Shown here one piece after another: positions 40,680 to 53,897 of a stretch of 64,000 bases of DNA. The translations under genes were made by a program, and so were the position numbers. The DNA lies in contig JAYKKI010000067.1 of NCBI GenBank assembly GCA_039881145.1, forward strand, positions 1,188,001-1,252,000. Direction: 5' to 3'. The stretch's first letter is position 1. Every line of letters starts with the position of its first letter. The stretch is from Druceiella hillmani (lineage: Eukaryota; Arthropoda; Insecta; Lepidoptera; Hepialidae). Below the pieces are notes generated by a model, which was not told where the DNA came from, did not search any database, and saw only the letters and a list, made by a program, of their open reading frames with translations.

Positions 40680-41845
40680 AGGTGGCAGGTAAGTCATTTT
40701 GGGGTTTTCACAAATTTATAGCGTTATGTTTATTTTGAAAGACACCTGTCAATGTTTTTTTTTCCTCTTGATATCGGACAGCAATCACTTTTACCTTCCT
40801 TTGTAATTAAATATTGCGTTATTTTGTTTAAAACTACAACTTTGGAGTCAACTTTAACGTGGAATGCAAAAAACATATATTTAAGACATGTTTTCATTTT
40901 ATCAGGCTTACAGAGAAATATGTGAAAATTTTAATGTTGATTGGTTAACAAAATTCAAACATCAAAATTGGTTCTAAAAATGGTGTTATAGATTTTACAC
41001 TGCAGGATAATCATTGTTCTGGTCGGCTTACTGAAATGATGGGCAGATCAAAGCAATAATTAAATCGAAACATCATAGTACTGTGCTTCATATTATAGAG
41101 TGTATATTACATGCAATAATTGACAATCACTCAAAATTTCTAGGATTCGTCAAAAAGCCTGATATTTTTGTTTTGCAAGATTTGCACCAGATTCACTAAA
41201 AGTTATGAATTGACTCTTTTTCATTAGACACATGAATACAAATCTTTTTTGAGACGAACTATCGGTAGTAATTAAAAATGGTTCATCTGCTGTAACATGA
41301 AATAAAATCGATCATATTTCAAGCACGACGATATGTCCTGAATAACATCGAAAGCTGAATCAATGGCACAAAAGAAAGATCATGCCATTATATTTTTTGT
41401 TTTCAGCGACTTTTAAGGAAGCCAATGATCAATTTAGAAGTTTACTGTCAAGAAGTTGTGAAATTTTAAGAAAGAATATAAGGAAAATGGCAGAAGTAGC
41501 AAACCGCAAATAATTAGCGCCCCAACATTACAATGGAAAGCGTCATACACATTTGGTAACTTCTGGAAAATTATTAGAGCTTGGTTAAGAAGTGATGTTG
41601 GATTTCTCAAAAAATACCTAATCCTGTACCATCACATTGCTGATAATTTTTTAGTTTGCGACACTCAAAACTTTTATTAAAAATGATGACCTAAAATCGC
41701 ACTCAGTTCAGTTTTTTGCTGATAGGTACCAGAAGTTCTACGCACGTGGAATCATGAAATTGCTAGAAAGATAGCTAAACATCATAAAATAAAATACAAA
41801 ATGTTATTTCACGTTAAAAAGAAATATTATTTCCTTGCCAAGTAA
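40680..41845 (+). mobile_element. Decayed near-full-length mariner element
   Basis: The plus strand reads as a broken mariner transposase over about 40,860-41,790. Pieces in order are YLRHVFIL, AYREICENF, FTLQDNHCSGRLTEM (matching the SGRPTEV-type motif), FLGFVKKPDIFV, HTHLVTSGKLLELG (the HHDN-type motif just before it is reduced to HYNGKR, losing the second catalytic aspartate), then DDLKSHSVQFFADRYQKFY and RGIMKLLER. Many stops and frameshifts separate them, so no open frame longer than 60 codons remains. The left edge (about 40,680) has AGGTGGCAGGTAAGTCATTT, resembling a mariner terminal repeat; the right edge, TTCCTTGCCAAGTAAAT (about 41,823), is a poor partner. A full mariner is about 1.3 kb, so this is close to full length but long dead. 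Confidence 0.85.
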
Positions 41846-44769
41846 ATATACAGTAATATTTATAAATAGTTTAATTGAAATACTAAATATTGCTAAATGT
41901 TTAAATTAATTAATTTAGCAAAGGGTGTTGAAAACCTTTGTAAAGTGATTTTACTCGCCCTGAACATATATTTTATACAGTTAACTTACTGTAAAACAAA
42001 ACTAAACACTAAGCATTATTAAATCGTTTTCAAATGGAAGTTATATTATAGTTAGAGTAAGATCTACTTCTGTACTGTACAATGTGCCTCAGTCCAAATT
42101 AATAAGTGATTCGAATATGCACTCTGCTGGTAAACGATATAATACGTCTAAGGCGCAACAGAAATGAAATTCAACAAGCGTAACACTTTACGCCCGTCAC
42201 CTGCTCGATCTACCGATCTGCTGTCGGGCAGCAAAACACTGTACCGGATCTTTTAGTATTTTAACGAAACATAGAGTAATTTAGCACACATGGTGCTATC
42301 TATTCATCTGTACGTGAAACTTTTTTATCTGAACAATAGCTGCAGATATACGATTGCAATTTTCCTTCAACTTGTTCACATTTAATTTATCGATTGAAAG
42401 ACTGTTCTCAAATCTTTGACGAAAGTTCCTTCTAATAGCGATTGTGCAATTATAAGGCTTTGCCGTACGACGATAATGGTTTTATATTATTGAATTGTTC
42501 AATTATATGAATTCATAAAATCTATTGTAAACACTTCTTATTTTCGTTTTTCCTTCAAATGAAATTGCTAAGTTTAGTGCGCGGTTGAGAAGATACAATA
42601 TACAAATACTGAACAGAACCTTGATAACTATATCCGAAATATTCCTCTCTTGTCTCGGACCAACCAAATATATTCTGCATCATACTTTTTCAAATGTTTA
42701 TCGATCAGCATTTAAAAAAGACAAATCGGTATATAGATATGGAAACTGCAGGAGCATATTTTTGCAATAGCAAATTTTTTACATAACCCTAAAAATTCAT
42801 AGAAAGAACAATTCCTTGAGAAATAATCAATAAATCAACATACAAGCAAGCGGATAACTCCGTGGACACAAAACAAAGATTAATAAGAACTTTTTATCCT
42901 TTAAAGTATTTCAAAAATCCCACCTTTGTCGGCTCGAAAACAACGTGCGCATGGTTTTTACAGAAACAATATGATACCCCGGTAAACTTATAAATATAGG
43001 AGATGTACATATATTTCTAAGTTTAACGGAGTGAAACTAAGTGTAACATGTAGTTTATAAAAAACTAGTTTTCTAACTTAAAATTGTCCACGGTTTAATT
43101 ATGAGCGATCAATGATTTCTTTTAAAAATCAGCCTGTGTGTTTTATCATAAATAATATTATATAACACAAGAATTGTGTGTATCTCAAAAATGAAAAACT
43201 TGTTTCAGTTAGTGAAAACGATAATTGGTGAGTTAAAGTAAGCAATATTTTCAGTAGAATAAACCCATTTCAAGCATAATCAACTGATATATTTGACTAA
43301 AATTTACCATTAGTTACAGTTGGAAAGAATGTGACAATGTAAATACGTATCAATAATTAAAGATATAGTTGATGAGTTAAATCTCTTCACAGCGCACCTA
43401 TGCTAGAGAAAACTTAGTGAAAAGAACAGCAATTTAAATCTTACAATATCTTCTACTACTTAAAGTTTTTAAACTTGCTTTAAAGTAGTTTAAAATTATT
43501 TATCTAATTCAAAACCGGGAAAAAAGTAAAAATCGCTGAAAAATTATTGGAGCAAGCCAATTAAAAAAGTATCTTTTCCACCCGTAAAGTCAAACACAAA
43601 TAAAATTATGAAGAACCGGGACTAGAAGATATCTATGTAAGAACTAGGTCATTTAATTTTTTTAGGGCTCTGTGTATATTTGAGGTTTGCCTAATATTTA
43701 ATTATAACAAAACTAAAATTTATTAGAATAATGACGATAGTTTCAAAATTGATTGCACTAGAGACTAATAATAAATATAATTTTGTATATAGTCAAGAAA
43801 TTTTTCAAGTTTGTCTTTCTTTTTTTTATTATTCTTTCATATTCATAAATAATTAAAATTTTACTTAATTTTAAAAAAAATCAGCAACCCAGATTGATCT
43901 TATCAATGAATTCTGATCAGTGGGTTAACACCAATTAACGAGATATGAAATAAAGTTTGTAAGTACGAGAAAAACTTATACTACGTGAATGCCATGTGAT
44001 TTAGGTCATTATGAAATTCTAAACATTTCAGTGTGTATAGAGTGTCTATTAAATTCATTTGTTTTTCTTTTTAAATATTATTTTTTACTAATTAACTATA
44101 TTACTAAGTAAATCTTCTAAGTAAAACTTCAATTCACAGGTGTGAATGAAATAACTTGCTTGATTTATTTCTTTAATTCATCGAAGCGAGGTAAAGGAAA
44201 TCATATGCAGTGAATACGAAACGTGTTGCACTACAAATTGTTGACAGATCGTGAACCACACAAATACCCAACACTTTCAATTATCTGAAGTTATAAATCA
44301 AACAACTAATAAGTTATAATTATAAAATATTGAATGAAAATAGAATGCTAAAGCATAATTTATTCAAGTTTGCCAAGATATAAATGTTTGATGAAAAAGT
44401 GGGTGCTCTCACGTTCATGCTATGAATTAGACGCAATATAACAATTAACAAAAAGACCAAAAATAAAGTGAAAAACACAGTTATTTTTGGACTGTATTTC
44501 GTTAGCCTCCAGGAAGGGATCAATAAAAGTAAGGAAAGCGGAAAATATATTGTTTTCAGAGAAAATAGAGGGAAAGCACTAATATTGGAGTCTGTGGGTA
44601 CGTGCGTATGAGTAGTTTCAAAGGTTTATAAAATATAAAGGCATAAGGTACCATCAAATTGACTACGAAGTTTTTTATCTATTATAGCGGAATGATCAAA
44701 ACAATAGGTTTCCGAGCTTAAAAATTCATTCCATCCATCAATCATACTACAAAAAACTTGAAATTTAAC
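41846..44769. other. Gene-free AT-rich DNA up to copy B
   Basis: No recognisable gene or transposon. A GC-richer patch at about 42,170-42,245 is unexplained. A 67-codon minus-strand frame at 44,523-44,320 has a hydrophobic run (ITVFFTLFLVFLLIVILRL) after a short basic start. That would suit a type II membrane anchor, but nothing else supports a gene. Confidence 0.5.
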
Positions 44770-47700
44770 TTGTGACTGTCATACTTTCATTAGTGAAATT
44801 CAAACAATGCTTTATTTTGATGTAAATTTTGACTTAACTTTACTCCAAAACGCTCGAATAATTTTGTGTTGATAGATGAAACGCCGAAATTTATTCACAG
44901 TGACTCAAATACATGCTATATGCAAGGCATTTTTAATGTTATCTATCGAATTATTTGTACGAGTATTGACAATAATAGTTTCAACGAATGAAAATTATCG
45001 CGCAAGGAAAAATTTGAAAGTAACCGTTTCGTGTGTAAGCGCCTTAAATGAAAAGGATGGTTCGTGATATTTATTACAATAATTATGTTTATTGCACTAT
45101 TCGTAAAAAATAAAACTGTTGTTTTACTGTTAGTAAAACTACTATTACCGTAAATTATTTACATAAATAAACTCAAGGATATGACTGTTTCTATATGTAA
45201 TAATAGGCAAGTTTTATACTATACAGGACTAGCAGAATAAAACGAGGAAAAAAGTTAAAAGTTTCTCTTCTACCGTATTATCCCGGGGATGAACTACTAA
45301 ATTCACCAGTAGAAAATTTGAGAATTGAACTACAAAGAAAAATGTGACCCTTTCGCTGCGACTGCTCGCTAATGAAAATAAATTGATGATATATGCCGTA
45401 TAACATACAAGAATAAGACGACGACTGAGTAAATAAGCCCAATGCCATTTTGAAGCGTTTTATTTTGTAGTTTTTACCTGCAATGCCGCACCGTCAAGTC
45501 TGCGTTGTGCTGTTTATTAAAAATATGTTTAAATTATGTTGTATGGCTTGAAGGATTATTTCTGAAATACTAAAGAAAATGAAATAAAATAATACGTAGG
45601 TCAATAAACTAGACACAGAGTTAAAGATGACTTAAATGCGAGTCAAGAAGATCAGCAAAGATATGGAACAAAAACGTAATCGGCATATTAAAGAGCAGGC
45701 ATCATCAGAGGTACAACGATCGACTCTTCCCGCATCAAATATCGTCGCCTAGCACAAGTATATGATTGTGTAGCTACAGCAGCGCCCCTGTAGGAATATG
45801 CCAGTGATTTGTTAAAATAGTTAAGAAAAGTACATTTCAATGTACATAATAATACTACTGGAGATTTTCAATCCAAAAAGTGTATTACTATTAATACAAA
45901 ACATTATTAATGGAAAGTTATACGAAATAGATATTATCGCCGTTTACTTGTGCTCAGGGTTTGATGTTATTTATAGCCCACATTAATTAATGAATTTTTC
46001 ATATTAATTATATTTGAGAAATAAATTAATAGACATTTTCTTAGGGCTTGTTTTACACGTTAGAATAAGAAACTAAACTAATTATGCGTGGGTAAATTTT
46101 ATGTTAAATACATGAGCAAAATTGTGAAGAATTTGCGTGTGATACTTTGTATGTTTTGAAAAAAAGACAATATAAGAAAAGAAACAGTGAACAATACAAC
46201 GATATTCTTAATATGTATACCAGAACATTGTCACCCTGTATACCAGCCAGCCTCAAATAATACCCCGACATATACTTATGGCGTATTAAAGATATCGTTC
46301 AACTATTAATAAAAAAATTATAATTAATCCACTAAACAAATGTATTTTAATACAAAAATACAATTAGCATCATCACGTTATATGCTGGAAATTAAAGCTT
46401 AGACACGTGAATTACGTAATTTGGTTGAATGAACGTGGCCATATTATGAAAAACAATTTATGTTGACTTACTCGAGGAATGCGATTGTCTCCGTAAAGCA
46501 ATTTAAGGCTGTGCTTTGACTCTGCATCGATGATACTATGAAGGGCAAGAATCATTGGGAGCAAAAATCATTAAAAGGAAAAAAGGAGTTCTAGATCGCT
46601 GAGAGTGTAATATTTTTCGAAATTCTTACGACTAAATTACTTAGGCGCGAATACCAATTGAGACCTCAATTCCTACTACAATTTTCTGATAGTAGAAGGT
46701 AAACATATCAGTGAGCCATACCCATTAGTTTTAACAGACCAGTCATACTTTCAAATGAAATGCACCTGAAAATTAATTAACCAATTTTAACCCCTTCTGA
46801 TGGAAAAAATGTACTTAGTCATTGCTTAGCATTCATTTTACCTTTTGCTGCATTTAATGGATACTTCACAATAGTGCAACAATATAAAAAAAACCATTAT
46901 ATTAACATTTTAAATGGTAGACGTTTAATTCAATATGAGACAAAGAAAAGTATTACAACTATAAAGTCGAAGTTTTCCCGAGCCCAAATGAAAACAACTA
47001 AAATCTTGGGATCCTAGCAGACTTGCTGTAAGTAAACGAATAGAAAAATAAACGAAGTAAAAGTCGCCGGGAACAAAATCAATACTCAGAGACACAGTCT
47101 AGTATTCCAGTCAGTAAACCATGAAGAAATATTCGTAGAAATATTTCTTACGTCAAGAAGACTCTCGTTAATGTTGTTTACCAATTTTAAGCAACAGATT
47201 GCCTTCATTCACCATATAATTTGAAATTTTTCGTGACATTTATGTAAAGTGAAATAGCAATATTCAGTTATCTTTACCAAAAGTTCTATAAGGGACTTGA
47301 CAGTACACAACTTGGCAGTACACCGTGACATAACTAGATTCGTATAATACAAAGTTAATGCAATAATATATACATGCTTTTAATTAATTTGTGTAGCAAA
47401 ATATTGTTTCAATTCCTCCCAAAAGTATAAAGCGGAAACAATTATTTTTTAAAATTTGATTGTAAAGAAGTAGTTATCCATCTACAAAATATTTTTGCGG
47501 TTAACATTTTAGCGATTGTAACTACATTTAAACATTTCATTGTCATAAACAAAAAAAACACTTAATTACTAGTGTAATATTTTTTTTGAATCGATAGGGT
47601 ATTTGCAACATGTACAAAAATAAAAAGGATATTAATATATGTCATAGTTTTCTTGTCAATCATAAATAATACCAAAAAACTGATTTTAATCGCCTCATTT

Positions 47701-48654
47701 TATTCACAGAATCCCATGGAAACTGACTTACTACACCATTTTATCAATCTGTATAATATATGAACTCTTATACATACTATATTTAAATAATTAAAATAGT
47801 TACTCTTAATATTTATTATCAATAATATTTGTACAATTTCAAAAAAACTGGAAACCATATTAACATTATCGTTTTATTTTCCTTCATTAGACCGTGAAAG
47901 AAAATCAAACGTTTTTTGTCAATGTGATTTCAGTTTTTTGGGAACTATAAAAAATAATTAATATTAAACAATAAAGAATAACCATTTCTTCAAAATTTTG
48001 AACTAAATTGATGAGAAAGATATATGTAAAATGAACCTATAATCATAATAAATATATATCATTAAAAAAATAGAATGAATTGCTTTAAAAATGGTGATAT
48101 GTAATATTTTGTAAAAATTAAATAAAGAACGCGCCATATATATTTGTTTTTAGAAACTCATAAAACATAAAGTTTTGCCGCTATGCCTCTTTCAAGTTCT
48201 TGACCATTTCGGCACAGAGCTGTTAAATTAAGAATAAAAGCCTATTTAGTGCGAGTTCTGTTCACAATGAGGCACAGAAAAATTAAAAGGTATTTTGAAT
48301 ATAAATTTCTTATTATAAATTTATCTTTTTCAAGGTTTTTGAATTATGACAAGTAACGCTTTCAGATTTTTTAAATATTTTTGCAATTTTTCATATATTG
48401 CTTATTGAAAAATGTTTTGAACATAACGTACTTAAATCAGATGTTAAAATACATTATCATAATTTAAAACTTACTACAATTATCGACTGGGAATTTTTCA
48501 TACATGAAGTTAGATTTTCACTTTTTTTAAATGTTCCGTATTTACTCATTTATTTCAGTACGAAGGATAACAAATGTTTCCTGATATACGACATCCATCT
48601 ACCGCTTGCCTAACGTTAATAGCGTAGATGGATAGGAAATATTTTTGTCCTTAT

Positions 48655-48768
48655 TTATCGAGCAGTAGCGGACAAGACATTCATCACCCGCGTGACCTCT
48701 CATGAAAGTGCGTCAACACGTAATTAAGTTCGGCTATTATCGCAGACCACACGTGGAAGAAAAATGAG
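48655..48768. other. Well-conserved non-coding block, B side
   Basis: Partner of 3,798-3,908, aligned without gaps at about 85% identity. There is no shared reading frame. Confidence 0.7.
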
Positions 48769-49079
48769 TAGGTACGTAAATGTGACGTATTATAATGTAA
48801 AATTTTACAATTTTGTTCCCATTTTTTCTCTTTCAAAAATTAGAATCTAAAAATTAGAATCAATTTTGTTACCATTCGCATAAAGCGTTGTCTATGTCTT
48901 ATAATTCTTGCTATAAGATAACCAAAACATCTTCGAACTAAAATTCGAATCACGTTCCAGAATGCAATTTTTTTAAAGATTTTTCAAACCAGTTGTAAAT
49001 AATTAGAAAGAAGGTATATAGGCAGGGTTAGTAGTTGCAAGCAGCTTCGAAGTTTAAAAATTTCAGAAATGAGTCTTAA

Positions 49080-49310
49080 AATTGAAAAAGTGTTAAACCA
49101 TAATTACATTCACAATTAAATGAAACTACGTGGTGTAGTATTATTTCTACTTTAAGTTCTTTACCACGACCTAGGTTTCGTTGTATTACAACATCTTCAG
49201 GTGAGTTATAGCAAAGATTCATCAACACAATTACATTGTTAAAAGCCTCTGCAATGGCGACTCGTTCATCACTGCAATAAAACATATTGATCCACACACA
49301 TCCCAATAGC
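49080..49310 (-). mobile_element. Probable Penelope-like element fragment with hammerhead motif
   Basis: On the minus strand this runs from about 49,310 through the hammerhead-like sequence (49,205-49,163) to the tail AATACTACACCACGTAGTTT and CATTTAATTGTG near 49,110. The same family occurs at 18,294-18,440 and 60,786-60,893. Copy A has no such sequence at the matching place, so it inserted after the duplication, or A lost it. The 76-codon minus-strand frame here simply reads through the element and is not recognisable as a protein. Penelope-like elements are known to carry hammerhead ribozymes, which is the reason for the assignment. Confidence 0.5.
49163..49205 (-). ncRNA. Hammerhead-ribozyme-like motif
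   Basis: The minus strand contains CTGAAGA, fitting the invariant core CUGANGA. It is followed by T and a perfect 5-bp helix GTTGT-AAT-ACAAC (stem II), then GAAA, then a minimal stem III (ACC-TA-GGT) ending in the GTC cleavage triplet, then GTGG, which pairs with TCAC immediately upstream of the core (stem I). All core elements appear in the right order in about 43 bases. The one extra T before stem II and the short stems I and III are weak points; very short stem III is known from retroelement-encoded hammerheads. Activity is not shown. Confidence 0.5.
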
Positions 49311-49828
49311 TAACATTGAAAAAGTATATTAGAATTTTTTTGGACAGGGCAAGTGGACTACTCAAAAAAAAACGAAATTATGAATGAAAACAGTTCACGC
49401 AAAGTTTACTAAACATTATAGTTATACTTCTAAATGACTCAAGTTTTACCCCTCTGAAATGAACACTTTATATTGTGAAAAATAATGTTACCATTATATA
49501 TCTATTTGTGAACAATTTACCAGGAATATTGGGTACTTTTAATTGTTATGTGTATTTACTTGTGTACGGAACCGAATTAGAACGAATTCTACTTTTATTT
49601 CACGGATTCAGTATTAAGAGGCACCGAGTGTATTTAAATAGCGGTTTTTTTTTATTATATAGTGGCCTACCTGTAGCTCAGTATAAGTCAGAATATGTAT
49701 TATAGCGGGCAATAAGCCCTTATTGAGTTAGAAAGATATGCGGTAAGTCTCTGTCTACTGAATAAGAATTTGTGTCTTTTCCTTTTCTGATTTCCTTTAT
49801 AACGCTAAATTTGTTTCTTCATAACTTA

Positions 49829-49917
<89 letters not shown>
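49829..49917. repeat. (AT)n microsatellite
   Basis: About 43 AT units with one TTTATA break. The matching part of copy A (about 6,390) has only short AT runs, so the repeat expanded in B. Confidence 0.96.
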
Positions 49918-51235
49918 CACACAAACACGTAAAAGAAAAACATTCCAACTTAAACGTAAAGCCGCTTCCCTCACAAACGAATACATATAATCTTAGCGAA
50001 TTCATAACAAGTGAATCATAAGCATTTATCAACCAAAAGTACAGAACAAAAATAAGTCATCAAAAAAAAAATCAATAACCGAGATTTGATTAACTAATGG
50101 AGTTTCTCAGCAAATACGAACATTAAATTTGAGAGAATTCTCCTTAATTTATTTTTGTTTACCAGTGTAATCCTAAAATAAAAATGTACTTAATGAAAAG
50201 CTTTTAATTTATTGTAGTCTAAAACAAAAGATTCCGAGATTGAAACCCACCTATAAACCTTCTCAATATTAAAAAGGTTTTTGAGTTCAAAGAAACCTAA
50301 ACAGCATATTCCATTATTTAAAAAAAAGTTAAATGTAGAAGATAAATCCCTGTTACTTTTTTATAATAGTAACGTAATAGATAAATTAATTATATTGATA
50401 ACATTTGAGACGTTGTCAATATAAATATTTTCATGGGTTCAGTAGTGATGTATACTACAAATATAAAATTTAATTCGTAAGGCAGAACTGAATCCATTTC
50501 AATTAAAGTTTGTAAAAGCCAACAAATTTCTTCTGTAGTACAATTTATAATATGAATGTAAAATATAAATTAAATTGTCTCAAAAGCTTTAAGCTTTTGG
50601 GTTTTAAAATTTCCCTTCTTGCTATTTAAGATTAACGACTATAAAAATGCGATAAGGGAAGCGAATTAAAATAGGACTGATCAGATGATAATCGTAAAGT
50701 TTTGATGAATGCGAGTCATTTTAAATTAATTTGACTTTATCTTTATATATATAGCAGATACTAACGAAGGTAAAAGATAAATTAAGTATTAACTTATAAT
50801 ATTCGGTGTTCACAATGCAATTTGTAATATTTTATAGTATTTTAACTATGCATTGTTTCCAAATATTCTAGCATAAATGCTTATGTTCTATCTGCCTCTA
50901 ATTTTTTTCTAATGGGGTTCGGTACAATTTACTTATCTATAATCTTATCTAAGCTTGTCACCGGAGACATTTTTATAACTGTTTTTATTTTATTCGGTAT
51001 CTTCGATTTGAGTGATGATTGATATGAGTTTAATTTCTAAAACTTTTAATATTATGTGAGATTGATATGAGTTTAATTTATAATACTTTAGAGTGTGGGG
51101 CTCGATTCTCATGGGGCTATCTTCTGAACTAATTAAGATAAAAATCTTAAAATTTCTCACACTGTGTTCGAATTTCATTCAGTTGAATATACACTGCATT
51201 CTATTGTTTTTTAAATTTCAAATGCAATTGCATTC

Positions 51236-52552
51236 TACAGGTGTCCAGTGGCAGATTTCAATGTTTGAAAAATTGTAAAAAAAAAACTACACCTCTACTA
51301 CAAAGTAGGTTTATTTTAACTTTATAACAACAAATGCGGATTTCATTTTTTAAAAACCACGTTTTCCAAATGGCGGCCATCGAGTTTGACACACTCTCCG
51401 AGTCTAGCACGCATGTTTTCAAAAACGCGTTTGCAGAGCGACTGGGGTATCCTACTGACTTCGGCTTGAATATTTTCTTTAAGTTGTGTCACAGTGCTCG
51501 GATTTGTTTTGTAAACAACGGATTTTAACTATCCTCATAAGAAAAAGTCACATGGGCTTAAATCGGGTGATCTAGGTGGCCACGGTACGGTACCGTTTCG
51601 GGATAGGTTTTTTTCTGGAAATAACTGCCACACTGCATTCATGTCACATTAGCAGTGTGAGCTGTAGCCCCGTTCTGCTGGAACCATGTGTTTTGGTTGA
51701 AGGATGGACTATTATGTAGTTCTACTCTGAAAAAGTCATTTATATCTGGGCATATCTCTCCGAATTCACGGTTACAGTTTGGCCACGTTGATTTTCAAAG
51801 AAATAAGGCCCTATGATTGCAGATGCAGACATGGCACACCAGACTGTTACTTTAGGCTTATGTAAAGGCTCTTGATGCATTTGTGTTGGGTTGTTGACAT
51901 CCCAGTAACGAAAGTTCTGCTTATTCACATATCCTCCAATGAGAAAGTGAGCTTCGTCACTAAAAATATGTTGCCCATCCAGGTAGCAGTACGAAATCTC
52001 AACAATATCACCTCCGCGTGAGTTTTTCTTAATTAAAAGTCAGAATCGTGTAAATCTTGAACAATTTGAATTTTGTATGGATCGAACTTAAGCTTTTTTC
52101 GCATTATTACCTGTAAAGTTGATTTCGGAATTTCCAATATCGTTGAATGAGTACGCAGTGATAAACGGGGATTTTCAACGACAGAAACCATAACACGCTT
52201 GACATTTTCATCAGTGGCTACCAATGGTGTAGATCCTGACCTGTGCCTATTTAATGTTGATCCTGTAGCTTTGAACCTTGCTACCCATGACTGAATGAGG
52301 TTGATCGATAGTCCATCACGTAATCGACGAATACTGTAACGATTATTAAATCGACGGCGTGCTACAGACAGCGAAAATCCACTCGAAATGTGCGCCTCGA
52401 CAGCAAAAGCGCGGGGTTCTCCACTCCACTGTTCCATGGCTACTAAAATATCCGCACCGCTTGCGCTTCTAAAGATGCCCCGCGCCCCTCTTATGTGTTG
52501 CGTTCAGAAACTATGTTTGTTTAAACTTTGAAATCTGCCACTGGACAACCTG
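51236..52552 (-). mobile_element. Tc1/mariner-superfamily transposon, complete but inactive
   Basis: A 1,317-bp element with terminal inverted repeats of about 33 bp. The left end starts CAGGTGTCCAGTGGCAGATT and the right end, read inward, starts CAGGTTGTCCAGTGGCAGAT; they differ by one indel and two substitutions. TA lies on both sides (51,234-51,235 and 52,553-52,554), the target duplication expected of this superfamily. Copy A has the unoccupied site near 13,238. The single gene, on the minus strand, is broken (see the transposase entry). Confidence 0.93.
51343..52437 (-). pseudogene. Broken transposase of the Tc1/mariner-superfamily element
   Basis: The start at 52,437 (MEQWSGEPRAFAVEAH) opens a 134-residue frame with an N-terminal helix-turn-helix region (SYNLSVARRRF-like FSLSVARRRFNNRY, then LSINLIQSWVARFKATGS) and a second DNA-binding half (LRTHSTILEIPKSTLQVIM). 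The frame ends near 52,033 with a shift and apparent deletion. The catalytic part resumes as FSDEAHFLIGGYVNKQNFRY (first catalytic aspartate), VTVWCAMSASAIIGPYFFEN, then WFQQNGATAHTA, where the expected catalytic aspartate is asparagine, followed by stops, and RSPDLSPCDFFL (third acidic residue kept) and another stop. With at least one frameshift, several stops and a lost catalytic residue it cannot be functional. Confidence 0.92.
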
Positions 52553-53219
52553 TACTTGAAATTTTTATACACCTTGAGAATTATAATTATATTAAGTTAA
52601 TTAATTTGGTAATAGTCTGATATTTTCTTCACACGCTAATGTCTTATTAGAAATTGTGCACCATGAATAATGATTTAAACTAATGTAGAAAAGTGAATAC
52701 AAAACCTTCGCTGGGTGCGTGCCTTACGGCGTATTAAAACCCCTTAATTAATTAGTCGCTGTTTATTTTTCTCTTCTTTATTTGAGGTTTTCTAAAGTTA
52801 AAATTAGATACTTACGTAGTTCGCGCTGACGCCGGGCACCTATACGTGCGTGTTATATTTTTTCAACTATTAACGGAAACACGATAACGTAGTATTAGGC
52901 GCCTGTTAAGTGTAGGTAGGGACTTTCCTTATTCTTTGTCTTCTATATAATATTTGCAACTTACTTTTTGCTTATATCTCATCGTTATAACTGATAATTA
53001 TGCGTTGATTTGGTTAAAATTTATTAGAATTACAAGATATAATGATGTCAAAAGGCTAATCTAAGAATGGATACAAGAAGCGATTGAGAATGAATATTAC
53101 CACATTATCTTAAAAATAATTCTTCCAGGAAATGGCTCTTTAAGAAATATTAGAAGATTCAAGTATCGGAAAAGATCATAGTCTAGAGTTTCCATGAACG
53201 CAAGAATGATCCAACTCAG

Positions 53220-53897
53220 GGAGAGAAAGAAAAAACAGTCAAATTATAGTAATTATAAATACGTTTTTGAAGCGACAAACAGCTTGAGTTATAAATGTCA
53301 GAAAGTACACAATTTTCAGATTCATTTAAGACATTCGATATAACTGCACTTTCTTGAAATTGCAGCTAGGGAAACGGTTGAAAAGAATGTGAGCGTGGTT
53401 AATATATTATTAACGTTTTTCTTGAATTATACTATCAACCATGAGTTTGGAAACGCGTTACACAGGGGAGCGTCAAGGACTATATGAGTGAGTGACACCG
53501 ATTTTATTTTTACTTCATATTTCCGTGAAAAGTTTCTCTGCTCATGACAATATACCCGTTTGTTAGAAATTAATAAATACTAAATTAATGCAAACCTCGG
53601 TAAAGCAATGAAAATTCATTAACTTCTGTTGAAATGTGCCTAGAATATGTGCATAAATATGAAAGAGGTGAAAATGAGGATATTGACGAGAAAGAGATGC
53701 AGAAAGAGATGTAATTATATTGGTGACAATTGAGTTAATTTCGCTGCGTCAAATGTGTGAACAATAATAGACTTCGGATTTAGTATGTATGAATGAAATT
53801 AATATAACAACAAAAATATAAAACGAAATAAAAGGCAAAGTGGTCATTTCGATGAATATTCGGAACAATGTATTTAGGAATATTCCAAAAAGTGTCG
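53220..53897. other. Unmatched DNA in copy B
   Basis: This lies between the end of one A/B match (about 53,215) and the LINE 3' end. AT-rich; I see nothing recognisable. Confidence 0.5.
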
